A DNA stretch of 64,000 bases from Klebsiella grimontii (GTDB lineage Bacteria > Pseudomonadota > Gammaproteobacteria > Enterobacterales > Enterobacteriaceae), in the NCBI RefSeq assembly GCF_900200035.1, contig NZ_FZTC01000019.1, positions 248,001-312,000 of the forward strand, given 5' to 3'. The position numbers were made by a program, and so were the translations under genes. How positions within the stretch are numbered: position 1 is the stretch's first letter; the number at the start of each line of letters is the position of its first letter. Below are positions 44,410 to 53,849 of this stretch, piece after piece. The notes under the pieces were generated by a model. That model was given only the letters and a program-made list of their open reading frames with translations, was not told the DNA's origin and did not search any database.

Positions 44410-46202
44410 TGCAGCAGACGTTTGATTTACGCCTGGCGACCCTGGCGGCAGACTATCGCAACGGCAAAACCACCCCGCGCCGCCTGCTGGCGGAAGTGCG
44501 CCAGCGGGCGCAGGCGCTGAACCCCGAATTCCGCTTATTTATCCATATCCTGAGCGAAGAGGAGCAGGAGCCGTTTCTGGCGGCGCTGGAAGGCCTCTCG
44601 CCGACCGAGCTGCCGCTATACGGCGTGCCGTTCGCCATCAAAGACAATATCGATTTGGCGGAGATTATCACCACCGCCGCCTGCCCGGCGTTTGCTTACC
44701 GGGCGGAGCAGAGCGCGACGATTGTCGCTCAGCTGATCGCGCTGGGGGCGGTGCCGGTCGGTAAAACCAATCTCGATCAGTTCGCCACCGGCCTGAACGG
44801 TACCCGCTCGCCGTACGGTGCTTGCCGCAACGGCTATCTTGCAGATTACCCATCCGGGGGCTCCAGCGCCGGTTCCGCGCTGGCGGTGGCGCTGGGCGTC
44901 GCCAGCTTCTCGCTGGGAACGGACACCGCCGGCAGCGGCCGCGTCCCGGCGGGGCTGAATAACCTGGTGGGTCTGAAGGCCACGAAAGGGCTGATCTCCA
45001 CCGCTGGGGTCGTGCCCGCCTGCCGTACGTTAGACTGTGTGACCTTTTTCAGCGCCACCGCCGACGAGGCGAGCCAGCTGCTGGCGCTGGTCGCGCAGTA
45101 CGATCCGCTGGATGCCTGGAGCCGCCATAATCCGCAGTGGAACAGCCGTCAGGCGTTCGGCAGGCCGGCAGCCGGTTTTCGTTTTGGCGTTCCGCGCGAG
45201 CTGAATTTCCTCGGCTGCAGCGCAAGCGAGCGTCTGTTTACCCAGGCCCGGCAGCGGCTGACGGCGCTGGGTGGGGTGGCGGTTGAGATCGAATTCGCGC
45301 CGTTTCTGGCGGCAGCCCGACTGCTGTATGACGGACCGTGGGTCGCCGAACGTTACGCGGTAGTCGGCCCGTTGATGGCGCGGCAGCCGGAGGCGGTGCT
45401 GCCGGTCATTCGCGAGGTGCTGGCGAAAGCGCCGGATACCGACGCCACGGCGACCTTTAAGGCGATCTATCAGCTACAGCAGTACAAAGCCCGGTGCGAC
45501 GCGATCCTCGAGACCCTCGACTGCGTGCTGACGCCAACCTATCCGCGTCCGGTGACGCTCGACGAGCTGCAAGCGGAACCGATCGCGCGCAACGCCGATC
45601 TCGGGTATTACACCAACTTTATGAACCTGCTGGACTACGCCGCGGTGAGCGTGCCGTGCGGATTTATGCCGGACGGCTTGCCCTCTGGCGTTACCCTGTT
45701 TGGCCGGGCATTTACCGACCAGTATTTGCTCAGCCTGGCCGACGCGTTTCAGCGAGCGGAGCGGCTGCCGCTGGCCGGCGGGACGCGGCTGGAAACCCCG
45801 CCGCCCGAACGCGCCGCCGGTCATGACCGGATGGCGCTGGTTGTTTGCGGCGCGCATCTTGCCGGCCTGCCGCTAAACGATCAGCTGCTGGCGCGGGGCG
45901 GCCAGCTGCTGCAGGAAACCCGCAGCGCGCCGCACTATCGTTTGTACGCCCTCGCGGACGGTAAGCGCCCGGCAATGGTTCGCGATGAGAGCGGCGGGGC
46001 GGCGATTGCGGTTGAAGTGTGGGAGCTACCCAGCGCGGAGGTCGGTTCGCTGCTGGCGGCCATTCCCGCGCCGCTGGGCTTAGGGAAAGTTGAGCTTGCC
46101 GACGGACGCCGGTTAACGGGCTTTATTTGCGAAGCCGAAGGATTAGGCGAAGCCACGGAGATTACCGCCTACGGCGGCTGGCGCGCCTGGCTGGCGCGCT
46201 AG
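44406..46202 (+). CDS. atzF: Allophanate hydrolase AtzF
   Basis: 598 aa. Amidase-signature enzyme with Ser-cisSer-Lys triad visible as Lys79 (FAIKDNID), Ser153 (PSGGSSAGSA) and Ser177 (GTDTAGSGRVPAG). It is followed by a C-terminal AtzF-type domain (about 460-595). It hydrolyses allophanate to ammonia and CO2, the last step of the guanidine route. Starts inside the end of the carboxylase gene (ATGA overlap region) behind GGAGAAGG. Last gene of the operon, ended by a good terminator. Confidence 0.93.
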   Translation: MMQQTFDLRLATLAADYRNGKTTPRRLLAEVRQRAQALNPEFRLFIHILSEEEQEPFLAALEGLSPTELPLYGVPFAIKDNIDLAEIITTAACPAFAYRAEQSATIVAQLIALGAVPVGKTNLDQFATGLNGTRSPYGACRNGYLADYPSGGSSAGSALAVALGVASFSLGTDTAGSGRVPAGLNNLVGLKATKGLISTAGVVPACRTLDCVTFFSATADEASQLLALVAQYDPLDAWSRHNPQWNSRQAFGRPAAGFRFGVPRELNFLGCSASERLFTQARQRLTALGGVAVEIEFAPFLAAARLLYDGPWVAERYAVVGPLMARQPEAVLPVIREVLAKAPDTDATATFKAIYQLQQYKARCDAILETLDCVLTPTYPRPVTLDELQAEPIARNADLGYYTNFMNLLDYAAVSVPCGFMPDGLPSGVTLFGRAFTDQYLLSLADAFQRAERLPLAGGTRLETPPPERAAGHDRMALVVCGAHLAGLPLNDQLLARGGQLLQETRSAPHYRLYALADGKRPAMVRDESGGAAIAVEVWELPSAEVGSLLAAIPAPLGLGKVELADGRRLTGFICEAEGLGEATEITAYGGWRAWLAR

Positions 46203-46208
46203 GACATC

Positions 46209-46244
46209 ATCACCTCCGTCGAAGTCCCGAGGGAGGTGATTTTT
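46209..46244 (+). terminator. Terminator of the guanidine operon
   Basis: ATCACCTCC / GGAGGTGAT stem (46209-46217 and 46232-46240) followed by TTTTT, seven bases after the atzF stop. Confidence 0.85.
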
Positions 46245-46386
46245 GTGACGACGTCACGTTTCTAACATGCTGAAACATTTCTGCCAAATCATTAGCAACC
46301 TTTCGATAGGGCTCTCGCTGCGATAACGCTATTCTTCCCCGCTTTTCCTTTTTCAGGCCCTTTGTAACCCAGGTATATGACCGCTA

Positions 46387-48306
46387 ATGTCCCTAATGAG
46401 AGATGAAATTCGCGACCATTCAGCGGAAAAGATGCTATTTATCCGCCGAGCCGTCATTGCGTTTCTACTGGTGGTGGTCTGCTTTGCCATCCTGATCCTT
46501 AATCTTTACCGTTTGCAGGTCGATCAGCACGATTTTTATCAGACGCGTTCAAACCAGAACGACATTAAAATGCTGCCCATCGCGCCGAGCCGGGGGCTGA
46601 TTTTCGACCGCAACGGTATCCCGCTGGTACAAAATATTACCCTCTACCGTTTGCAGGTGATCCCGAGCAAAATCGCCGATATGACGGCGCTGCTGCAGCA
46701 GCTGACGCCGATCGTCGATTTAACCCCGCAGGATATCGCCGATTTTCGCGACGATATGCACCACAACAGCCGCTACAAAGAGGTGACCTTAAAAGCGGAC
46801 CTGAGCGATGTTGAAGTGGCGCGTTTTGCGGTCAATGAGTTTCATTTCCCCGGCGTCACGGTGGAGAGCTACCAGCAGCGCGCATACCCCTACGGGGCCG
46901 AACTGGCGCACGTGGTTGGCTACGTATCGAAAATCAACGACAGCGATCTGCAAAAGCTGGCCAAAGCGGGGGAAGAGGAGAACTACGCCGCCGACCATAA
47001 TATCGGCAAGCAGGGTATCGAAGGCTACTACGAGAAAGCGCTGCACGGCACCACCGGATATCAGGAGGTCGAGGTGGATAACCACGGGCGGGTGGTGCGC
47101 CTGCTGAAAGAGGTGCCGCCGGTGGCCGGGAAGAACATCTACCTGACGCTGGATCTGCACCTGCAGCAGTATATCGAGTCGGTGCTGAAAGGGCAGCGCG
47201 CGGCGGTGGTGGCCGTCGATCCGCGCGATGGCGGCGTGCTGGCCATGGTGTCGAGCCCCAGCTACGATCCCAATCCCTTTGTCAGGGGCATCGGCTATCA
47301 GGCCTACCGTTCGCTGCTCGATAACCCGGACCGGCCGCTGATTAACCGGGTCACCCAGGGTCTCTATCCGCCCGCGTCGACGGTGAAACCCTACATGGCG
47401 CTGTCGGCGCTATCGGCGGGCGTTATCACGCCAACCACCTCCTTCTTCGGCGCGCCGACCTGGACGCTGCCGGGAACCCAGCGCCGCTACCGCGACTGGC
47501 TGAAGAGCGGCCACGGCATGCTTAACGTCACCAAAGCGATAGAAGAATCGGCGGACACCTTCTTCTATCAGGTAGCGTTTGAGATGGGTATCGACCGTAT
47601 TCACGAGTGGCTCAGCAAGTTCGGTTACGGTCAGTCAACTGGCATCGATCTTAACGAAGAGTATGCCGGGGTGCTGCCGAGCCGGGAGTGGAAACAGCGG
47701 GTGCATAAAAAACCATGGTATCAGGGCGATACCATTTCCGTCGGTATCGGCCAGGGCTACTGGATTGCCACGCCGATCCAGATGGTCAAGGCGCTGACGA
47801 CCCTGATTAACAACGGCAAAGTGCAAAACCCGCATCTGCTTTACTCCATGAAACAGGGGAATAAGGTTGAGCGCTATCAGCCGCCGCAGGATCTGCCGCA
47901 GGTTGGCGATCCGCGCTCGCCTTACTGGGGCGTGGTGCGCAACGGCATGTACGGCATGGCGAACCTGCCAAACGGCACCGGCTATAAGCTGTTCCATACC
48001 GCGCCGTACCAGATCGCCGCCAAGTCCGGGACGTCCCAGGTGTTCAGCCTGAAGGAGAACCAGACCTATAACGCGAAAATGATCCCGGTGCGCCTGCGCG
48101 ACCATATCTTCTACACCCTGTTTGCGCCGTATCAGCATCCGAAGGTGGCGATGGCGCTGATTCTGGAGAACGGCGGCGGCGATGGCGTGGTAGCGGGACC
48201 GACGGCGCGCGCCATCCTCGACCATATCTTCGACCCGGCCAACGCGCCGGCGGTACAGGGCGCGGCCTCGACGGTGCCGCAGGTGGAGAGCGCCGACGCG
48301 CAGTAG
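46387..48306 (+). CDS. Second penicillin-binding protein 2 (PBP2 paralogue)
   Basis: 639 aa, full-length PBP2 with one N-terminal membrane helix (about residues 20-42), dimerisation region and transpeptidase domain. Active site Ser331-x-x-Lys334 (STVK), SAD at 388-390 and KSGTSQ late in the protein. Clearly related to E. coli MrdA but with a different N-terminus and PPA instead of PPG before the active Ser. It is isolated, not with rodA, so it is an additional copy. It resembles in concept Salmonella PBP2SAL, used in acid conditions; that role is inference. Periplasmic domain, inner membrane. Confidence 0.87.
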   Translation: MSLMRDEIRDHSAEKMLFIRRAVIAFLLVVVCFAILILNLYRLQVDQHDFYQTRSNQNDIKMLPIAPSRGLIFDRNGIPLVQNITLYRLQVIPSKIADMTALLQQLTPIVDLTPQDIADFRDDMHHNSRYKEVTLKADLSDVEVARFAVNEFHFPGVTVESYQQRAYPYGAELAHVVGYVSKINDSDLQKLAKAGEEENYAADHNIGKQGIEGYYEKALHGTTGYQEVEVDNHGRVVRLLKEVPPVAGKNIYLTLDLHLQQYIESVLKGQRAAVVAVDPRDGGVLAMVSSPSYDPNPFVRGIGYQAYRSLLDNPDRPLINRVTQGLYPPASTVKPYMALSALSAGVITPTTSFFGAPTWTLPGTQRRYRDWLKSGHGMLNVTKAIEESADTFFYQVAFEMGIDRIHEWLSKFGYGQSTGIDLNEEYAGVLPSREWKQRVHKKPWYQGDTISVGIGQGYWIATPIQMVKALTTLINNGKVQNPHLLYSMKQGNKVERYQPPQDLPQVGDPRSPYWGVVRNGMYGMANLPNGTGYKLFHTAPYQIAAKSGTSQVFSLKENQTYNAKMIPVRLRDHIFYTLFAPYQHPKVAMALILENGGGDGVVAGPTARAILDHIFDPANAPAVQGAASTVPQVESADAQ

Positions 48307-48409
48307 CGGTTATTCGTTGAGAGCATAAGCGTTGGCGGATTGGTTATTTGCCGCCGCCGGCGCTTTTGCGCATAGTAGCGTTCTGTGTTGCTGTGAAAAA
48401 GGCGCTCTG

Positions 48410-49153
48410 ATGTCGTTAAGCCGAAATACCCTTCTTCTTGTCCAGACCGGGACTCCGCCGGATGAAATCGTCTCCGACCACGGCGATCTTCCCCTCTGGT
48501 TTGGCAATCTGCTGGCGCCGTGGCGCAATAAAATCAGCGTGGCGCGGGTGTATGCCGGCGAGCCGCTTCCCGCGCCGGACAATAATACCGTGGCGGTGAT
48601 TACCGGCTCCTGGGATATGGTCACGGAGCGCCTGCCGTGGAGCGAAATGACCGCCGCATGGATCCGCGAGGCGATGGCGATAGAGATGCCGCTGTTTGGC
48701 GTCTGCTACGGGCATCAGCTAATGGCGCACGCGCTGGGCGGCGAGGTGGACTACCATCCAGCCGGACGCGAAGCGGGAAGTAAAACCATTTCACTGTCCG
48801 CACACGGCCTGGCTGATCGTCTGCTGGCTGACCACCCGGCGCCGTTCAGCGCGCACCTCACGCATATGCAAACGGTCACCCGATTACCGCCGGGGGCGAC
48901 GGTGCTGGCCTCGTCGCAGCACGATCCGCACCAGATTGTGCGCTACGGCGCGCATGCCGTATCTACGCAGTTTCATCCGGAGATCACCCCGGCGATTGCC
49001 CGCTCGCTGATCGCGTTCCGTCAGTCGGCGCTGCGCAACGAGGGGATTGACCCGGACAGGCTGAGTCGTGACGTTGCGGAGAGCCCGGTGGCCTCGGCGA
49101 TTTTGACCCGCTTTGTCGCAGGCTACCTGCAGCCGGATCTGAACCTGGCTTAA
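48410..49153 (+). CDS. Class I glutamine amidotransferase-like protein
   Basis: 247 aa from ATG 48410. GATase1 fold with nucleophile Cys in FGVCYGHQLMAHALGG and the partner His/Glu in TQFHPEIT near residue 190. It resembles GMP-synthase-like stand-alone amidotransferases (YfeJ type), some of which act on gamma-glutamyl compounds. No partner synthetase is adjacent, so the substrate is open. 103 bases after the PBP2 paralogue; probably independent. Cytosolic. Confidence 0.82.
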   Translation: MSLSRNTLLLVQTGTPPDEIVSDHGDLPLWFGNLLAPWRNKISVARVYAGEPLPAPDNNTVAVITGSWDMVTERLPWSEMTAAWIREAMAIEMPLFGVCYGHQLMAHALGGEVDYHPAGREAGSKTISLSAHGLADRLLADHPAPFSAHLTHMQTVTRLPPGATVLASSQHDPHQIVRYGAHAVSTQFHPEITPAIARSLIAFRQSALRNEGIDPDRLSRDVAESPVASAILTRFVAGYLQPDLNLA

Positions 49154-49155
49154 CG

Positions 49156-49704
49156 TTAGCGCTGTTTTTCCGCGAGCCAGGCCGCCGTTTCAGCCAGGAT
49201 TTCGTCGGAAAACGCCGAATCCGCGGTCATCCGCGCCAGAATTAACGCGCCGACCATGGCCGACCAGCTGCCAATCGCCGCGCGACGGCGGGCTTCAGCG
49301 TCTTGATCATCCATCGCTTCACTGAGCTGGTCTATGTGCTGCCGCAGCCGGGCGGTCATTTCATCGCGCGCGGGTTCGGACTGGCGGATGGTCTCCGCCG
49401 CCAGCGCAGCCAGCGGGCAGCCGTTGGCAAAATTATCCCGGTGTTCGGGGGAGAGATAGCGTTCAACGCGCGACGCGAAGTCGTTTTCCGTCGTCTCGCT
49501 TTCGATCTTCAGTTCCGCGAGGGTTTGGGCGATCAGGTCATCCTTCGATTTAAAGTAGCCATAAAATCCGCCGTGGGTCAGACCGGCTGATTTCATAATA
49601 TCGGTGACCGTGACCGCGTCAAAACCCCGCTCGCGAAACAAGCGTCCGGCGGCGGTCAGGATTATCTGCTTATTCTCTTCAACCTGTTTTCTGCTCACTC
49701 TCAT
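49156..49704 (-). CDS. TetR-family repressor
   Basis: 182 aa. N-terminal TetR helix-turn-helix (GFDAVTVTDIMKSAGLTHGGFYGYFKSKDDL) with a C-terminal ligand domain of TetR_C type. Divergent from an SDR gene; two operator-like sites lie in the 116 bases between. It probably represses both itself and the SDR gene; such NemR/AcuR-like regulators commonly sense electrophiles. Confidence 0.88.
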   Translation of the reverse strand: MRVSRKQVEENKQIILTAAGRLFRERGFDAVTVTDIMKSAGLTHGGFYGYFKSKDDLIAQTLAELKIESETTENDFASRVERYLSPEHRDNFANGCPLAALAAETIRQSEPARDEMTARLRQHIDQLSEAMDDQDAEARRRAAIGSWSAMVGALILARMTADSAFSDEILAETAAWLAEKQR

Positions 49705-49729
49705 GGCGTCGTCCTGCTGCGAAATTATT

Positions 49730-49801
49730 TATGATGACCATCATATAACATTATTTACAGTATACCCAACCCGTGCCATTATACATGACGATCATCATGT
49801 A
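49730..49801. promoter_or_regulatory. Two operator-like palindromes between tetR-type and SDR genes
   Basis: TATGATG-AC-CATCATA at 49730-49745 and TACATGA-N6-TCATGTA at 49782-49801. Both contain ATGAC[CG]ATCAT (49734-49744 and 49785-49795), differing at one base. They sit close to the starts of the divergent genes, as expected for sites bound by the adjacent TetR protein. Confidence 0.65.
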
Positions 49802-49820
49802 TAAATTCAGGAGTACATCT

Positions 49821-50603
49821 ATGAGCAGCAAATCAGCGGTACTGGTAACCGGCGCATCGACCGGAATTGGCGCAGTCTATGCCGAACGTTTTGCCCGCCG
49901 CGGCCACGACCTGGTGCTGGTCGCGCGTAACCGCGAGCGTCTGACGGCGCTGGCCGAGCGACTGCGCGGTGAAACCGGTGTTCAGGTCGACATCCTGCAG
50001 GCCGACTTAACCCAGGATAGCGACATCATCGCCGTGGAGCAGCGCCTGCGGGAAGACGCGCGTATTGGGATTCTGGTCAATAATGCCGGTACCTCGATTC
50101 CCGGTGATTTCCTCCACCAGAGCAGCGACGATATCACTCGCCTGATTACCCTCAACGTGACCTCAGTGGCTCGCCTGGCGAACGCTATCGCGCCGCGTCT
50201 GGCCGAAGCCGGAGAGGGGGCGATTGTCAACATCGCGTCGGTCGTTGGGCTGGGTCCGGAAATGGGGTTGACCGTCTACGGCGCCACGAAAGCCTTTGTG
50301 CTGTTTCTCTCACAGGGGCTCGATGTTGAGCTGAGCGCGAAAGGCGTATACGTCCAGGCGGTACTGCCGGCGGCGACGCGCACCGAGATTTGGCAGCACA
50401 GCGGCAAAGATGTGGATACCATTCCCGGCGTCATGGAGGTGGATAAACTGGTCGATGCCGCCCTGGTGGGGTTCGACCGCCGCGAATCGGTGACTATTCC
50501 GCCGCTGCATGATGAAACGCAGTGGCAGGCGCTTAACGCGACGCGTCAGGCCATGCTGCCCGGCTTTGCGCAATCTGAACCGGCGGCGCGTTATCTGGGG
50601 TGA
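49821..50603 (+). CDS. Short-chain dehydrogenase/reductase
   Basis: 260 aa from ATG 49821 (CAGGAG upstream; the earlier in-frame start overlaps the operator). Classical SDR: cofactor motif TGASTGIGAVYAERFARRGH, NNAG, and catalytic Ser-Tyr-Lys as NIASVVG and YGATKA. NADP preference is suggested by ARNRER. Substrate is unknown. Regulated probably by the divergent TetR protein. Cytosolic. Confidence 0.88.
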   Translation: MSSKSAVLVTGASTGIGAVYAERFARRGHDLVLVARNRERLTALAERLRGETGVQVDILQADLTQDSDIIAVEQRLREDARIGILVNNAGTSIPGDFLHQSSDDITRLITLNVTSVARLANAIAPRLAEAGEGAIVNIASVVGLGPEMGLTVYGATKAFVLFLSQGLDVELSAKGVYVQAVLPAATRTEIWQHSGKDVDTIPGVMEVDKLVDAALVGFDRRESVTIPPLHDETQWQALNATRQAMLPGFAQSEPAARYLG

Positions 50604-50621
50604 CTGGCTGTTTGTATCACC

Positions 50622-50648
50622 GTGTATCGGAAAGGAGAGTCGATACAC
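50622..50648 (+). terminator. Hairpin after the SDR gene
   Basis: GTGTATCG / CGATACAC perfect 8-bp stem with an 11-nt loop, 18 bases after the SDR stop. No U-run. Confidence 0.45.
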
Positions 50649-50677
50649 GCTTATGGCGCGCATTTCGAATACAAGTA

Positions 50678-50762
50678 CATCCCGGAGGCGGCGCCAGGGG
50701 CGTCTGTCCGGGATGATGGTTGTGAACCTGTAGCCCGACAGGTGCGCAGCACCGCCTCCGGG
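50678..50762. repeat. REP pair (BIME-like)
   Basis: CATCCCGGA...TCCGGGATG (50678-50686, 50707-50715) forms one stem-loop. CCCGGAGGCGG (50681-50691) is also perfectly complementary to CCGCCTCCGGG (50752-50762), the second unit, which begins TGTAGCCCGACAGG. Two inverted REP units in this form are a BIME. Fills most of the gap between the SDR and ddc genes. Confidence 0.7.
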
Positions 50763-50807
50763 AAATACAGTGACAACGTCACAAATTCAGGACGAAACCC
50801 AATAAAA

Positions 50808-50835
50808 AAAGCCGATAAGGTGAGTTATCGGCTTT
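50808..50835 (-). terminator. Terminator of dat-ddc
   Basis: On the minus strand AAAGCCGATAA / TTATCGGCTTT stem (11 bp, 6-nt loop) followed by a further TTTT, 23 bases after the ddc stop. Confidence 0.85.
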
Positions 50836-50857
50836 CGAGGTTAGTGCGAGAACGAAC

Positions 50858-52330
50858 TTACTGCGCCAGCAGCTCCTGGGCGGTACGCTCGACCAGGCTC
50901 AGCAGCACCTTCACGTCCTCTAACGTCACGATCGGGTTCAGCAGCGTCAGCTTCAGGCAGGTGACGCCGTTGTGCTCGGTCACGCCGACGTTAGCGCGGC
51001 CGGAAGCCAGCAGCGCATCGCCAACCCGCTGGTTGAGCAGGGCGATCGCGGCATCGTCGCTGCCCGCCATCTGCTGCGGACGCGAACGGAACAACACGCT
51101 CGCCAGCTGCGGCTGCATGACCAGCTCCAGCGTCGGCTGCGTTGCGACGTAATCCGCCACGTTCAGCGCCATCGTCACGCCGTGATCGATGATTTCCGCG
51201 TACTGCTTCTGGCCCAGCGCTTCCAGACCCATCCATAGCTTCAGCGCGTCGAAGCGGCGGGTGGTCTGCAGCGATTTGGACACCAGATTCGGTACGCCGT
51301 GCTCTTCATCGAACTCGGAGTTCAGATAGGCCGCCTGATAGCGCATCAGCTCATAGTGGCGGGCTTCTTTTAACAGAAACGCGCCGCAGCTGATGGTCTG
51401 GAAGAACTGCTTGTGGAAATCCAGGGTGATGGAGTCCACTAGCTCAATGCCGTCCAGACGGTCGCGATACTTTTCGGACATCAGCAGCGCGCCGCCCCAG
51501 GCCGCGTCGACGTGCAGCCAGATCTGGTACTCTGCCGCGACGGCCGCAATCTCGCGCAGCGGGTCAATCGCCCCCGCGTCGGTGGTGCCGGCGGTGGCGA
51601 CGATCGCCATAATCTGCTCGCCGTTAGCCTGCGCCTCGGCGATTTTCGCTTTCAGATCCGCCACGTCCATCCGCGCGAATTCGTCGGTTTTCACCAGCGT
51701 CACGGAGCGGTAGCCGAGGCCCATCAGCGCCATATTCTTCTGCACCGAGAAGTGGGCGTTTTCTGAACACAGCACTTTGTACTGACGAATATCGCCCGGC
51801 AGACCATCCTGCTGGATGGAGTGCCCCCGGCGGGCGAAGAAGGCATCGCGCGCCAGCATCAGGCCCATCATGTTGCTCTGGGTGCCGCCGCTGGTGAAGA
51901 CGCCGGCATCGCCAGCGCCGTAGCCGACCTGGGCGCGCAGCCATTCAATCAGCTTGATCTCGATGATGGTCGCTGACGGGCTTTGGTCCCAGGAGTCCAT
52001 ACTCTGGTTGGTGGCGTTAATCAGCACTTCCGCCGCCTGGCTAATCACCAGGCTCGGGCAGTGCAGATGCGCCACGCACTGCGGGTGATGTACCGACAGG
52101 CTGTCTTTCAGGAAGTACTCGATCGCACGTTCAATCGCCGCCTGGTTGCCCAGACCCTGTTCGTTGAAATCAAGGGTGATGCGCTCACGCAGTTCATCAA
52201 CGCTTTTCCCCTGATACATTTCAGGCTGCTGCAACCACTGCGCTACCGCCTGGCTGGTCTGGGCGATCGCTTGCTGGTAGGCATCAATACTTTGCGCGGA
52301 ACCAGCAAGAATCGGATTCAATTTGGACAT
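50858..52330 (-). CDS. ddc: L-2,4-diaminobutyrate decarboxylase
   Basis: 490 aa from ATG 52330; a GTG at 52339 (three codons earlier) is also possible because GGAG is 12 bases from the ATG but only three from the GTG. PLP-dependent group II decarboxylase; the cofactor Lys lies in TLDFHKQFFQTISCGAF and the HVDAAWGG segment binds PLP. It converts 2,4-diaminobutyrate to 1,3-diaminopropane and CO2. Directly downstream of dat on the same strand (nine to 18 bases), matching the known dat-ddc operon. Cytosolic. Confidence 0.94.
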   Translation of the reverse strand: MSKLNPILAGSAQSIDAYQQAIAQTSQAVAQWLQQPEMYQGKSVDELRERITLDFNEQGLGNQAAIERAIEYFLKDSLSVHHPQCVAHLHCPSLVISQAAEVLINATNQSMDSWDQSPSATIIEIKLIEWLRAQVGYGAGDAGVFTSGGTQSNMMGLMLARDAFFARRGHSIQQDGLPGDIRQYKVLCSENAHFSVQKNMALMGLGYRSVTLVKTDEFARMDVADLKAKIAEAQANGEQIMAIVATAGTTDAGAIDPLREIAAVAAEYQIWLHVDAAWGGALLMSEKYRDRLDGIELVDSITLDFHKQFFQTISCGAFLLKEARHYELMRYQAAYLNSEFDEEHGVPNLVSKSLQTTRRFDALKLWMGLEALGQKQYAEIIDHGVTMALNVADYVATQPTLELVMQPQLASVLFRSRPQQMAGSDDAAIALLNQRVGDALLASGRANVGVTEHNGVTCLKLTLLNPIVTLEDVKVLLSLVERTAQELLAQ

Positions 52331-52348
52331 TGCGGTCACTTACTCCAC

Positions 52349-53734
52349 TCAGACCGGTTTTACGCCGGCGGCCAGCAGGGCCTGTTCAAATTTGTCGAAG
52401 AAAATTTCCAGCTCAGCGTTGCTGATCAGCAGGGACGGCAGCAGGCGCAGCACGCAGCCGTGGCGGCCGCCGCGCTCGAGGATCAGACCCGCTTCGAAGC
52501 ATTTCTTCTGCAGCAGCGCGGAGAGTTCGCCATCCGCCGGGTAGCAGCCCATGTGGTCCGGCGCTTCGTTCGGTTTAACGATCTCGATGCCGATCATCAG
52601 GCCCAGACCGCGAACGTGGCCGATAACCGGATAGCGTTTCTGCATCTCGGCCAGCTTGCCTTTCAGCCATTCGCCCTGAGCGGCGGTTTTATCCGCAATC
52701 TTATTATCTTTCAGGTGGCGCAGGGTGGTCAGTCCGGTGGCCATCGCCAGCTGGTTGCCGCGGAAGGTGCCGGTGTGGTGACCCGGTTCCCAGGCGTCGA
52801 ACTGCTTTTTGATACCGAGAACGGCCAGCGGCAGACCGCCGCCAACGGCTTTCGACATCACGATAATGTCCGGCTCAATGCCAGCGTGTTCAAAGGCGAA
52901 GAATTTACCGGTACGGGCAAAGCCAGCCTGAACTTCATCGATGATCAGCAGAATGCCGTGCTCCTGCGTCACTTTACGGATGCGCTGCAGCCATTCGACC
53001 GGAGCCGGGTTCACGCCGCCTTCACCCTGAACGGCTTCAAGGATCACCGCCGCCGGTTTACGCACGCCGCTTTCGACGTCGTTGATCAGGTTTTCGAAGT
53101 AGTAGGTCAGCGCTTTCACGCCGGCTTCGCCGCCGATACCCAGCGGGCAGCGGTACTGGTGCGGGTAAGGCATAAACTGCACTTCCGGCATCATGCCGTT
53201 AACCGCCGCTTTTGGCGACAGGTTGCCGGTGACGGACAGCGCGCCGTGGGTCATGCCGTGGTAACCGCCGGAGAAGCTGATCACGGAAGAGCGACCGGTG
53301 TATTTTTTCGCCAGCTTCAGCGCCGCTTCCACGGCGTCAGCGCCGGATGGACCGGTGAACTGCAGGCAGTATTCTTTGCCTTCGCCCGGCAGCAGGGAAA
53401 GCAGGTATTCAGAGAAGCGATCTTTTAACGGTGTCGTCAGATCGAGAGTATGTAACGGCAAGCCGCTGGTAATGACACTTTGGATGCTCTGCAGCACGTC
53501 AGGATGGTTGTGGCCGAGTGCCAGAGTACCGGCGCCGGCAAGGCAGTCCAGATACTGTTTGTTATCCGCATCGGTCAGCCAGACGCCTTCCGCTTTGGTA
53601 ATCGCAAGGGGCAGCTTGCGCGGGTAGCTCCTGACATTCGATTCGAATTCAGCCTGACGGGCCAAAAAGGTATCGTTGTTTGCATCTAATAAATCTGCGC
53701 CTAAAGTATCAATACGGACTTTATCCGTCATCAT
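52349..53734 (-). CDS. dat: Diaminobutyrate-2-oxoglutarate aminotransferase
   Basis: 461 aa, class III PLP aminotransferase. PLP Lys in [40 protein letters not shown] and [19 protein letters not shown] blocks. It makes L-2,4-diaminobutyrate from aspartate semialdehyde with glutamate as donor. A second Met directly follows the first. First gene of dat-ddc, the route to 1,3-diaminopropane. Promoter with strong boxes lies 87-115 bases upstream. Cytosolic. Confidence 0.95.
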   Translation of the reverse strand: MMTDKVRIDTLGADLLDANNDTFLARQAEFESNVRSYPRKLPLAITKAEGVWLTDADNKQYLDCLAGAGTLALGHNHPDVLQSIQSVITSGLPLHTLDLTTPLKDRFSEYLLSLLPGEGKEYCLQFTGPSGADAVEAALKLAKKYTGRSSVISFSGGYHGMTHGALSVTGNLSPKAAVNGMMPEVQFMPYPHQYRCPLGIGGEAGVKALTYYFENLINDVESGVRKPAAVILEAVQGEGGVNPAPVEWLQRIRKVTQEHGILLIIDEVQAGFARTGKFFAFEHAGIEPDIIVMSKAVGGGLPLAVLGIKKQFDAWEPGHHTGTFRGNQLAMATGLTTLRHLKDNKIADKTAAQGEWLKGKLAEMQKRYPVIGHVRGLGLMIGIEIVKPNEAPDHMGCYPADGELSALLQKKCFEAGLILERGGRHGCVLRLLPSLLISNAELEIFFDKFEQALLAAGVKPV

Positions 53735-53820
53735 ATCACTCCCACAACCAGCGTTACGGTTGAGCGCTGGTTGAATAAATTGGTGTAAGAAATTGAATCG
53801 CCATGCATTAAAGCGGGCAC

Positions 53821-53849
53821 AATATATGGCTTTTTAGATACGCATTCAA
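53821..53849 (-). promoter_or_regulatory. Sigma-70 promoter of dat-ddc
   Basis: On the minus strand TTGAAT (53849-53844), 17 bases, then TATATT (53826-53821). Both boxes match the consensus at five and five positions with ideal spacing. Confidence 0.65.

Noticed and set aside
50649-50723. A 25-codon ORF from ATG 50653 in the gap after the SDR gene.
   Set aside because: It runs through the REP units, its ribosome site is badly spaced and its content is dictated by the repeat.
50622-50782. The strongly folded gap between the SDR and ddc genes was considered as a riboswitch (cobalamin or molybdenum-cofactor type).
   Set aside because: The halves match inverted REP units (CCCGGAGGCGG and its complement) and no riboswitch core motif is present.
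51983-53428. A 481-codon plus-strand ORF across the dat-ddc junction.
   Set aside because: Antisense to two well-conserved enzymes, with His/Gln/Arg-rich composition typical of an antisense frame; not a gene.
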